From Streptococcus oralis (GTDB taxonomy: Bacteria > Bacillota > Bacilli > Lactobacillales > Streptococcaceae), in NCBI GenBank assembly GCA_905370255.1, contig CAJPKC010000070.1, positions 1 through 6,470 of the forward strand: a stretch of 6,470 bases of DNA, given 5' to 3'. The notes beneath the pieces were generated by a model. That model searched no databases. It was not told the origin of the DNA and was given only the letters and a program-made list of their open reading frames with translations. Shown here piece after piece: positions 1 through 5,353 of the stretch. The position numbers and the translations under genes were made by a program. Positions within the stretch are counted from its first letter, which is position 1, and each line of letters starts with the position of its first letter.

Positions 1-644
1 GTCTCAGCTACCGTATCCTTAGCATGAATCAACTACCTTACAATGCGCTTCATGTCAGCGGAAAAGACCACGCTGGTTATTATCCAGGCGCTACTGATAT
101 GACCTTGAAGCTCCTCTTTGACCCGACCACTGGAAAAATCTATGGTGCCCAAGGAGTTGGGAAGAAAGGTGTTGACAAGCGAATCGATATCCTAGCAACT
201 GCTATCAAGGGAAATCTCACCGTCTTTGACTTACCAGAGTTAGAGTTTACCTATGCGCCACCTTTTGGATCTGCCAAGGATCCCGTCAATATGCTGGGTT
301 ACGCAGCCTTGAACCTTATCGAAGGTCTCAGCGACAATATACAGTGGTACCAGCTAGAAGATGAAATAGCTACTGGCAAGAAATTCCTGGATGTACGGAC
401 CAGTAGCGAATTCCAAAGTGGTCGACTTAAGGTTGACACCATCCACATCCCCCTAAACGAACTACGGGAACGCTTGGATGAACTAGACAAGAACCAAGCC
501 TACATCGTTAGCTGCCACAGTGGTTTACGCAGCTATATCGCAGAGCGTATCCTCAAGCAAGCAGGATTTACCGTCCAAAACCTTGACGGCGCTTATTCAC
601 TATACAAAATGGCTAATCCAGAAGGAGTAGAATATGCTAACTAA
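1..644 (+). CDS. CoA-disulfide/CoA-persulfide reductase with C-terminal rhodanese domain, 3' portion (5' end outside window)
   Basis: This is the C-terminal part of a flavin-dependent pyridine nucleotide-disulfide oxidoreductase fused to a rhodanese domain. The family reduces CoA disulfide or CoA persulfide with NAD(P)H in the cytoplasm. The frame is open from position 3. An in-frame ATG at 24 is internal, because the upstream codons (LSYRILS...) align in length with the family segment before the HAGYYPGA motif. The dimerisation domain runs to about position 330 and carries HAGYYPGA and a YAPPFGSAKDPVNM stretch that is hallmark for CoA-disulfide reductases. A rhodanese domain follows (about 345-620) with FLDVRT and the active-site loop CHSGLRS, whose catalytic Cys codon is at 513-515. 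The FAD and NAD domains and the redox Cys of the reductase lie outside the window. The stop codon overlaps the next gene by 11 bp, indicating translational coupling. The assignment as a persulfide reductase rather than a plain CoA-disulfide reductase is inferred from the rhodanese fusion and the nearby CstR-type regulator. Confidence 0.9.
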   Translation, partial: LSYRILSMNQLPYNALHVSGKDHAGYYPGATDMTLKLLFDPTTGKIYGAQGVGKKGVDKRIDILATAIKGNLTVFDLPELEFTYAPPFGSAKDPVNMLGYAALNLIEGLSDNIQWYQLEDEIATGKKFLDVRTSSEFQSGRLKVDTIHIPLNELRERLDELDKNQAYIVSCHSGLRSYIAERILKQAGFTVQNLDGAYSLYKMANPEGVEYAN

Positions 645-927
645 TATCAGCATGGCTGACTTTTATGAAAAATATCAAAATGAAAATCTAGATCTTATCG
701 ATGTCCGTGAAGTACATGAATTCCAAGCAGGACATGCACCAGGTGCCAAAAATCTTCCGTTAAGTACCTTGGAGCAAGGCTACAAAGAACTCAAACCTGA
801 CCATGAATACCATGTCATCTGTCAAGGAGGAGTGCGTTCTGCCTCTGCCTGTCAATTTCTCAGCGCCCAAGGCCTCACCGTTACCAATGTAGAAGGTGGC
901 ATGAATGCCTGGCCAGGTGATATTTAA
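634..927 (+). CDS. single-domain rhodanese-like sulfurtransferase
   Basis: This 97-residue protein is one complete rhodanese domain. Rhodaneses move sulfane sulfur through a persulfide on a catalytic cysteine, in the cytoplasm here as no signal peptide is visible. Landmarks are LIDVREVHEF (residues 21-30), the GHAPGAKNLPL segment (33-43) and the active-site loop CQGGVRS with Cys63 and Arg68; the C-terminal GGMNAWPGD is typical of the fold's end. The start at 634 is supported by AAGGAG at 622-627, six bases upstream, and by the 11-bp overlap with the reductase gene. The two genes therefore form one transcription unit that places a fused and a free rhodanese together, a setting known from Gram-positive persulfide-handling (cst-type) loci. 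The free protein may act as a sulfur carrier or acceptor for the reductase; that partnership is inference. Confidence 0.93.
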   Translation: MLTNISMADFYEKYQNENLDLIDVREVHEFQAGHAPGAKNLPLSTLEQGYKELKPDHEYHVICQGGVRSASACQFLSAQGLTVTNVEGGMNAWPGDI

Positions 928-939
928 TAAATAAAATTC

Positions 940-984
940 AAAAAGAGCAATTGGTCTAATTTCAAGAAAACCAACTGCTCTTTT
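940..984. terminator. bidirectional intrinsic terminator between convergent genes
   Basis: The arms at 941-955 (AAAAGAGCAATTGGT) and 970-984 (ACCAACTGCTCTTTT) pair over 15 bp around a 14-nt loop. The single non-Watson-Crick position (950/975) is A-C in plus-strand RNA but a U-G wobble in minus-strand RNA. The stem ends in T runs on both strands, with four T's on plus and five on minus. It lies 13 bp after the rhodanese stop and 41 bp past the cstR stop, so it can serve both genes, and the base pairing favours the minus-strand direction slightly. Confidence 0.85.
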
Positions 985-1024
985 AATCATTTGTTCACTA
1001 TTTAAGAGAAACGTATGTTTTTTA

Positions 1025-1282
1025 TTACTTGCGTTTAATCAAGTATTTAACCGCCTTTTCCAATCTTTCCTTCTGTGCTTGAGGATCCTCTAAAGGGTCG
1101 TTAATACAAGATGTTAAATTCTCCGTTATCATCAGTTCAATAATACGATCAACACTGGATCGCACTGCTGTTAATTGAGTAATGATATCGACACAATCAC
1201 GCTCTTCCTCCATCATTTTTTGAATACCTCGCAATTGACCCTCTGAGCGTTTGAGACGTGTAATGTACTTTGATTTTGTCAT
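1025..1282 (-). CDS. cstR: CsoR-family repressor of the CstR (persulfide-sensing) type
   Basis: This 85-residue all-helical DUF156/CsoR-family repressor is of normal family length. Members are cytoplasmic tetramers or dimers of dimers that leave DNA when they bind metal or react with sulfur species. The N-terminal ITRLKRSEGQLRGI segment is the conserved DNA-contact helix region. Copper-type CsoR uses Cys-His-Cys; here the equivalent positions are Cys30, Asn55 and Cys59. The two cysteines are 29 residues apart, as are Cys31 and Cys60 of S. aureus CstR, and the copper-ligand histidine is absent. This argues for persulfide sensing by disulfide or polysulfide cross-linking. The convergent rhodanese and CoA-persulfide-reductase genes support that role. 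The start codon is preceded by TAAGGA seven bases upstream (1290-1295). The gene is monocistronic, with its own promoter. A nickel- or formaldehyde-type family member is less likely because the ligands do not match. Confidence 0.88.
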   Translation of the reverse strand: MTKSKYITRLKRSEGQLRGIQKMMEEERDCVDIITQLTAVRSSVDRIIELMITENLTSCINDPLEDPQAQKERLEKAVKYLIKRK

Positions 1283-1305
1283 ATCTTTATCCTTAAACGA
1301 TTTTT

Positions 1306-1327
1306 CTACATTATATCTCTAATACAG
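1306..1327. promoter_or_regulatory. candidate CstR operator (imperfect palindrome over the -10 region)
   Basis: CTACATTA (1306-1313) and TAATACAG (1320-1327) form an inverted repeat matching at 6 of 8 positions around TATCTC. It covers the -10 hexamer and part of the spacer of the cstR promoter, the position at which a bound repressor would block polymerase. The motif was found by eye and I did not match it to a known CstR operator, so the assignment is tentative. Confidence 0.35.
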
Positions 1328-1338
1328 ACCTTTGTCAA
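1310..1338 (-). promoter_or_regulatory. consensus sigma-A promoter of the cstR gene
   Basis: On the minus strand there is TTGACA (1333-1338), a 17-bp spacer and TATAAT (1310-1315), which is a full match to the vegetative consensus at optimal spacing. It lies 28 bp upstream of the start codon, giving a short leader with a ribosome binding site. Such a strong promoter is what one expects for a gene held down by a repressor, here probably CstR itself. Confidence 0.85.
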
Positions 1339-1368
1339 AAAGAGCACTTATCTTAAAGATAAAACCTC

Positions 1369-1680
1369 CTAGTTCTCCACTCTGACTCTCGTAACAATAC
1401 CGTCTTTATCTGTAACTGAGAATTCAGAAGAGGAAAGCCATCGAAGTTGCTCTTGCCAATCCTGTGCTTGCGTAAACAAATTGACCAAAAACTCTTTATT
1501 CTCAACTTCAACCACATAGTAGGCTAGCCCCACCATTCCATGCTTACGTCGAACTAAGTTTTTGCCACCCCATTCATTTGCAGCTAGATGATGGTGATAA
1601 GTTCCTGATGCTATCCAACTGGCATGTGGAATCGTGAATTTATCTTCAAGACCAAGAGACTCTTGATAGAATGTACTCCC
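1369..1680 (-). pseudogene. C-terminal remnant of a glyoxalase/extradiol dioxygenase (VOC) family protein
   Basis: Minus-strand translation from 1680 to the TAG at 1369-1371 gives about 103 residues of a vicinal-oxygen-chelate domain. It starts with STFYQESLGLEDKF, followed by the signature SGTYHHHLAANEWGG and then GLAYYVVEVEN. This resembles the second VOC domain of CatE-like catechol-2,3-dioxygenase/glyoxalase proteins, which are usually around 280-320 residues. The first domain and any start codon are missing: in-frame TAA and TGA codons occur just upstream of 1680. A short stretch at about 1690-1713 reads SVEHLIDIG in another frame and could be a further frameshifted piece of the same gene. 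The last strand reads DKDGIVTRV where the family usually has a DPDGNRIEL-like segment with a metal-ligand Glu, so even this domain may be degraded. It sits between cstR and the adc operon, and no promoter for it is visible. It is very unlikely to be functional. Confidence 0.75.
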
Positions 1681-1718
1681 TTATCAGCCAATGTCAATCA
1701 GATGCTCAACGCTGATAA
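1681..1718. repeat. 8-bp perfect inverted repeat at the edge of the VOC remnant
   Basis: TTATCAGC (1681-1688) and GCTGATAA (1711-1718) are exact reverse complements separated by 22 bp. The repeat begins where the VOC reading frame breaks off and ends seven bases before the adcA terminator T-tract. There is no U-run after either arm, so it is a poor terminator. It may be a deletion scar or chance; I do not recognise it as BOX, RUP or an IS end. Confidence 0.5.
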
Positions 1719-1724
1719 AACAAG

Positions 1725-1751
1725 AAAAATCCTCCCCATGTAGGAAGGATT
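1725..1751 (-). terminator. intrinsic terminator of the adcRCBA operon
   Basis: On the minus strand, AATCCT-(A bulge complement)-CC pairs with GGAGGATT (arms 1743-1751 and 1728-1735) around a seven-base loop, followed by TTTTT from 1729 to 1725. It begins eight bases after the adcA stop codon, at the right place and orientation to end the zinc operon. Confidence 0.8.
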
Positions 1752-1759
1752 GTTTGGAT

Positions 1760-3262
1760 TTAATGAGCCAACATTTCTTGAGCAATCTCTTGACCTGATA
1801 AGCCATCTGGATAGTAGGTTGGCCAGTTGTCCATCTCTTCAAAGAGGGCTTCTTGGCTAGTGCCTCCAAAGAAGATATGGAAATGCTCTGCCTTGACTGG
1901 AGCAATATTATGGTCGCTAAACTGAACATACTTGAATTGTCCGGCGTCTGCATCAGTCGCTTCAAAGAGGAAGCGTACTCCACGATTCCCTTTCTTATAA
2001 GTCAAGATTTTCTTGCCGACATACTTGTAAGTATATTTCTTACTTTGGCCACCTTGGATGAATTCCATAGTATTATCTGTAATATTAATCTTGCTTACAT
2101 CTGTTTGGTAACCCTTTTGATAGTAGGCCTTATACTCATCCTTGGTCATCTTACCAGTCAACTTAGCCTTGTAGTCAAAGACTTGGTCTAGAGTACCATT
2201 TTCAAGGAAAGGATAAACAGACTGCCAGTTGCCAGCATAATCACTTAGGGTACGGTCCTTAACATCTGCATCCTCAAAGTAGCCATTTTGAACGGTTTTA
2301 GTTTCCTCTGCCTTTTCTGGTTCAATCTCTGCTCCTGCCTGATCAGTTGTCTGCTTGAGTGCCTTGAGGTTTTTCTCCATGACAGAGATATAGTTTTCTC
2401 CAGCCTTCATGTCCTCTTCGGTCAAGCTTTCAAGAGGATTCAGAACATCTAACTTCACTCCTGTTTCTTTTGAGAGGGTATTCGCTAGGGCTTGAGAAGC
2501 ATTTTCTTCAAAGTAGATATAAGAGATTTTATTTTTCTTGATGTACTCGGTCAATTCTGCCAAACGGCTTGCTGAAGGCTCCGCATCTGGTGAAAGACCT
2601 GAGATAGAGACTTGATTGAGTCCGTAGTCCAAGGCTAGATAACGGAAGGCTGCGTGTTGAGTCACAAAACTCTTTTGTTTTGCACTAGAAAGTCCTTCAG
2701 TATAGGCCTTGTCCAAAGCTTGCAGTTTTTCGATATAGGCTGCTGCATTTTGTTCAAAAGTCGCCTTCTTATCTGGATAGTCAGCTGAAAGACTATCACG
2801 GATATGTTCTACAAGTTTGATTGCACGCGCAGGAGACAACCATACATGAGGGTCATACTCGTGATGATGACCTTCTTCACCATGGTCATGGTCTTCCTCT
2901 TCTTCACTTCCTGGAAGAAGCAACATATCTCCAGTAGCCTTGATTGTTTTTACTTTTTTCGCATCTAGTGAATCTAAAAGCTTGGGAACCCAAGTTTCCA
3001 TATTTTCATTCTCATAAACAAAGGCATCAGCATCTTGAATTTTAGCGACCGCCTTAGGTGATGGTTCATAGTCATGTGGCTCTGTTCCAGCCCCGATTAA
3101 GAGTTCGACATTGGCTGTGTCCCCTGCTACTTGCTTGGTAAATTCGTAGACAGGGTAGAAAGTTGTAACGATATTTAATTTCCCGTCTGCTTGTTTTTGA
3201 TTGGAACAAGCGACTAAGAATACCGTCACAAGACTTGCCAAAAGTAGGCTTAGTTTTTTCAT
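1760..3262 (-). CDS. adcA: zinc ABC transporter substrate-binding lipoprotein AdcA (ZnuA-like + ZinT domains)
   Basis: AdcA is a 500-residue surface lipoprotein that captures Zn2+ and hands it to AdcB/AdcC. Residues 1-18 are a lipoprotein signal peptide with lipobox LVAC, so Cys19 would be lipidated. Residues about 28-305 are a cluster A-I (ZnuA) binding domain. The expected zinc ligands are all visible: His63 (EPHDYEP), His139 (DPHVW), His203 (TQHAAF) and Glu278 (NPLESL). A His/Asp/Glu-rich flexible loop (about 119-137) precedes His139. A charged linker (306-324) leads to a ZinT/YodA domain (about 325-500) with the ligand set His451, His460 and His462 in SDHNIAP...EHFHIFFGG. Translation starts six bases after AGGAG (3269-3273), which overlaps the adcB stop. 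It is last in the operon and should be repressed by zinc-loaded AdcR. The two-domain form is characteristic of streptococcal AdcA; AdcAII lacks ZinT. Confidence 0.97.
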   Translation of the reverse strand: MKKLSLLLASLVTVFLVACSNQKQADGKLNIVTTFYPVYEFTKQVAGDTANVELLIGAGTEPHDYEPSPKAVAKIQDADAFVYENENMETWVPKLLDSLDAKKVKTIKATGDMLLLPGSEEEEDHDHGEEGHHHEYDPHVWLSPARAIKLVEHIRDSLSADYPDKKATFEQNAAAYIEKLQALDKAYTEGLSSAKQKSFVTQHAAFRYLALDYGLNQVSISGLSPDAEPSASRLAELTEYIKKNKISYIYFEENASQALANTLSKETGVKLDVLNPLESLTEEDMKAGENYISVMEKNLKALKQTTDQAGAEIEPEKAEETKTVQNGYFEDADVKDRTLSDYAGNWQSVYPFLENGTLDQVFDYKAKLTGKMTKDEYKAYYQKGYQTDVSKINITDNTMEFIQGGQSKKYTYKYVGKKILTYKKGNRGVRFLFEATDADAGQFKYVQFSDHNIAPVKAEHFHIFFGGTSQEALFEEMDNWPTYYPDGLSGQEIAQEMLAH

Positions 3263-3271
3263 TTACTTCTC

Positions 3272-4078
3272 CTATTTGATAAAACGTTTGAGTAAGCTGA
3301 CTAACAAGAAGACAACTACAAAGATAAGAGTGATACTTGCACTCGGTGGTGTCTCTGCATAATAGGAAATATAAAGCCCCGCAACCATGCCTAGAAAACC
3401 AATGGCGCTAGCAAGTATCATCACAGAACTAAAGTTTTTACCTAGACGCAAAGCAATACTTGCTGGTAAGACCATGATAGTCGATACCAAAAGTGCTCCA
3501 GCAGCTGGGATCATGAGGGCAATAGCCACACCCGTTACCATGTTAAAGAGAATAGACATGGTACGCACTGGAAGACCATCGACAAAAGCTGTATCCTCGT
3601 CAAAAGTTAAGATGTACATGGGTCTTAAAAAGAGGAAGGTCAGGATTAAAACAACCGCTGCAATGACAAAGAGCCCAATGACCTGCTCTTGACTAATGGT
3701 CACGATAGAACCAAAAAGGTATTGGTCCAGACTCATAGAGCTAGAGCTCTTACCCTTACTCATGACAATAAGTGAAACTGCAAGTCCTGTAGACATGAGA
3801 ATGGCTGTCCCAATCTCCATAAAGCTTTTATAAACCGTACGTAGGTATTCAAGGAAGACCGCTGCAATCAAGACAATCACAATGGTTGAGATGGTCGGAG
3901 AAATTCCTAAAACCAAGCCAAAGGCAACCCCTGAAAGCGAGACGTGACTCAGAGTATCACTCATGAGACTTTGACGACGCAAGATAAGGAAGGTCCCCAG
4001 AACTGGTGAAAAGAGGCTCATGGCAATAACAGCCAAAAAGGCCCGCTGCATAAAATCATAAGACAATAGATTAAGCAT
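3272..4078 (-). CDS. adcB: zinc ABC transporter permease AdcB
   Basis: This 268-residue polytopic permease of the ABC-3 (ZnuB/MntB/TroC) family forms the membrane channel for zinc received from AdcA. About seven or eight hydrophobic helices are visible, for example around residues 12-32, 46-58, 61-79, 90-106, 132-151, 174-206 and 218-240, with a last one at about 247-264. Conserved family segments include [21 protein letters not shown] (31-54, with Asp41 and His45) and [17 protein letters not shown] (193-209). I chose the ATG at 4078 over the in-frame ATG at 4108. It has AGGAGG (4085-4090) six bases upstream, gives the usual N-terminus [14 protein letters not shown], and makes a normal 8-bp overlap with adcC; the longer form has no ribosome binding site. 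The product ends at a TAG embedded in the adcA ribosome binding site, so adcB and adcA are probably coupled. Confidence 0.96.
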   Translation of the reverse strand: MLNLLSYDFMQRAFLAVIAMSLFSPVLGTFLILRRQSLMSDTLSHVSLSGVAFGLVLGISPTISTIVIVLIAAVFLEYLRTVYKSFMEIGTAILMSTGLAVSLIVMSKGKSSSSMSLDQYLFGSIVTISQEQVIGLFVIAAVVLILTFLFLRPMYILTFDEDTAFVDGLPVRTMSILFNMVTGVAIALMIPAAGALLVSTIMVLPASIALRLGKNFSSVMILASAIGFLGMVAGLYISYYAETPPSASITLIFVVVFLLVSLLKRFIK

Positions 4079-4775
4079 GCTCCACCTCCTGGTCACTTTC
4101 ATGGACATTGAAGCAACGCCATGGGGAATCTTGGTCTCGGACCAGGTGAATATTACGATCTGCGTAGTCCTTGACTTCTTCAGGATCGTGAGTAATCATC
4201 AAAACAGCCTTGCCATGATGGTGGGCACTGTGGTGCATGAGTTCGTAAAACTCATCCTTGGTTCCCGCATCCATCCCTGTCGTCGGCTCATCCAAGATAA
4301 AGATATCAGGATCTGAAGCAAACATACGTGCGATAACAGCCCTTTGCTTTTGCCCGCCAGAAAGGGAACCAATCCTTTTGTCTCGATGTTCCCACATACC
4401 AACAGAGTTTAAACTAGCCTTGATATGTTCCTCGTCGTGAGCATTTAGACGACGGAACCAACCTTTTCTTGGATAACGACCTGATTTTACAAATTCATAA
4501 ACAGTGCTCGGAAAGCCTGCATTAAAACTTGCAATCTGCTGGGGAAGGTAGGCGATTCTTAGTTTTGTCCCACGAGTGTTGGTCTTTGAAATGGTAACTT
4601 TGCCAAATCTTGGTTGCAAAATACCCAGACTAGCCTTAATTAGCGTTGTCTTGGCTGCTCCATTTTCTCCAGTAAGGGTGACAAATTCCCCACTATCAAC
4701 ACTGTAATTGATATGCTCAAGCACAGGTTCCTTGTCATAATAGAAGGACAAATCCTCTACTGTGATGTATCTCAT
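4071..4775 (-). CDS. adcC: zinc ABC transporter ATP-binding protein AdcC
   Basis: AdcC is the 234-residue cytoplasmic ATPase that drives AdcB. The ABC motifs are in order: Walker [10 protein letters not shown] (36-44), Q-loop LPQQ with Gln79, signature LSGGQKQRA (138-146), Walker [11 protein letters not shown] (158-167) with Glu163 as catalytic base, and H-loop His196 in MITHD. The Walker A loop carries Ala41 where the GxxGxGK[ST] consensus has Gly directly before Lys42. All other motifs are intact, so I take it as functional. The second half has a run SAHHHGK (183-189) and a C-terminal His (HA), both compatible with a zinc setting. The start codon overlaps the adcR stop by one base (TAATG), with AGGAG at 4786-4790, and the end overlaps adcB by 8 bp, so it is tightly coupled in the adc operon. 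Confidence 0.97.
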   Translation of the reverse strand: MRYITVEDLSFYYDKEPVLEHINYSVDSGEFVTLTGENGAAKTTLIKASLGILQPRFGKVTISKTNTRGTKLRIAYLPQQIASFNAGFPSTVYEFVKSGRYPRKGWFRRLNAHDEEHIKASLNSVGMWEHRDKRIGSLSGGQKQRAVIARMFASDPDIFILDEPTTGMDAGTKDEFYELMHHSAHHHGKAVLMITHDPEEVKDYADRNIHLVRDQDSPWRCFNVHESDQEVEHA

Positions 4776-5215
4776 TACTTGATTTCTCCTACTAAAGCAG
4801 TTAAAAACCGCTGGATAATTTTTTGCTCCTCAGCCGAGAATTGAGCGGCAACTTGTTCATAAGTCGAGAGGGTGTGCTCATGATGATGATGGTGCTCTTC
4901 AGCAATTGGTCGAGCCAGGTCTGTCAATTGATAAAAAATCACTCGAGCATCCTTGGGATCCTTAGATGTCTCCAACATCCCCTCTTTAATCAAGGACTTA
5001 ATGGCCTTGGTAACGGCTGCTTGACTGACATTGAGACGGCGAGCCAACTCCGAATTCGTTAATGATTCCTCTGATAAGAGCATAAGAATATGCTCCTGGG
5101 TATTGGTCAAAGCCACATTACTGGTACAATGACCAATCAAAATTTCATGCTGATTTTCAGCTTTCAGGATTACTTCATTTAAAAAATGATCAATATCTTT
5201 TGCTAATTGTCTCAT
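4775..5215 (-). CDS. adcR: zinc-responsive MarR-family repressor AdcR
   Basis: This 146-residue winged-helix MarR-family protein dimerises and, when zinc-bound, represses zinc-uptake genes including its own operon. The HTH lies at about residues 53-76 ([19 protein letters not shown]) and the wing at about 82-96 ([13 protein letters not shown]). The residues reported as zinc ligands in pneumococcal AdcR are all present at the same numbers: Glu24, His42, His108 and His112 for the first site, and Cys30, Glu41 and Glu107 for the second. A His-rich stretch EEHHHHHEH spans 106-114. The start has AAGGAG (5222-5227) six bases upstream. It is first in the operon adcR-adcC-adcB-adcA and overlaps adcC by one base. 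Confidence in identity is high because ligands, length and operon context all agree. Confidence 0.97.
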   Translation of the reverse strand: MRQLAKDIDHFLNEVILKAENQHEILIGHCTSNVALTNTQEHILMLLSEESLTNSELARRLNVSQAAVTKAIKSLIKEGMLETSKDPKDARVIFYQLTDLARPIAEEHHHHHEHTLSTYEQVAAQFSAEEQKIIQRFLTALVGEIK

Positions 5216-5272
5216 GAACTTCTCCTTTCCTAGTTATCTTTTTCCTAAAACAATATAGATCACCATAGATTC

Positions 5273-5284
5273 TTTACTGGTTAA
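5273..5284 (-). promoter_or_regulatory. AdcR operator upstream of adcRCBA
   Basis: The minus strand reads TTAACCAGTAAA, which fits the AdcR box TTAACYRGTTAA at 11 of 12 positions (A instead of T in the second half). It abuts the -10 element and covers the likely transcription start, so AdcR bound here would block initiation. This matches the known autoregulation of the adc operon by zinc. Confidence 0.88.
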
Positions 5285-5311
5285 TTATATCATAAACCAA
5301 AAAAGAATCAA
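5284..5311 (-). promoter_or_regulatory. adcRCBA promoter
   Basis: On the minus strand there is TTGATT (5306-5311), a 16-bp spacer and TATAAT (5284-5289), with an extended -10 TG (TGATATAAT). It lies about 70 bp upstream of adcR. The -10 shares one base with the AdcR box, and the -35 sits directly after the T-tract of the upstream gene's terminator, so the intergenic region is very compact. Confidence 0.8.
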
Positions 5312-5345
5312 GAAAAAAGATGAAAACACCTGAGATGTTTTCATC
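5312..5345 (-). terminator. intrinsic terminator of the surface 5'-nucleotidase gene
   Basis: A perfect 10-bp stem GATGAAAACA/TGTTTTCATC (arms 5319-5328 and 5336-5345) around a seven-base loop is followed on the minus strand by a run of six T's (5318-5313). It starts eight bases after the nucleotidase stop and isolates that gene from the adc promoter. Confidence 0.9.
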
Positions 5346-5353
5346 CTTTAGAA

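Noticed and set aside
1..24. A possible frameshift near position 23, because frame 1 reads VSATVSLA then stops while the downstream gene is in frame 3.
   Set aside because: Frame 3 is open to the window edge, and LSYRILSMNQLPYNALHV aligns without gaps to the family segment before HAGYYPGA, so the gene simply enters the window in frame 3.
1337..1362. A hairpin TTATC-TTAAA-GATAA followed on the minus strand by a T-run, as a terminator for the VOC remnant; the string AAAAAGAGCA also recurs at 940-949.
   Set aside because: The stem is only five A/T-rich pairs, the T-run is nine bases away and belongs to the cstR -35 region, and a 10-base A/G-rich match is expected by chance.
1684..1983. A 99-codon minus-strand open frame that overlaps the adcA 3' end.
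   Set aside because: Most of it is adcA read in another frame with no family resemblance. Only its last few codons (VEHLIDIG) might be a VOC remnant, and this is covered under the pseudogene.
1853..2191. Plus-strand open frame of 112 codons opposite adcA.
   Set aside because: It is antisense to a clearly conserved gene and has no recognisable domain or ribosome binding site.
2858..2911. Low-complexity repeat rich in ATG/GTG/CTT triplets, considered as a tandem repeat.
   Set aside because: It encodes the His/Glu/Asp-rich metal-binding loop of AdcA; the repetition comes from the amino acid composition.
4079..4108. A longer AdcB starting at the ATG at 4108 (10 extra residues).
   Set aside because: There is no ribosome binding site at the right distance and it would overlap adcC by 38 bp. 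The ATG at 4078 has a strong AGGAGG and the usual AdcB N-terminus.
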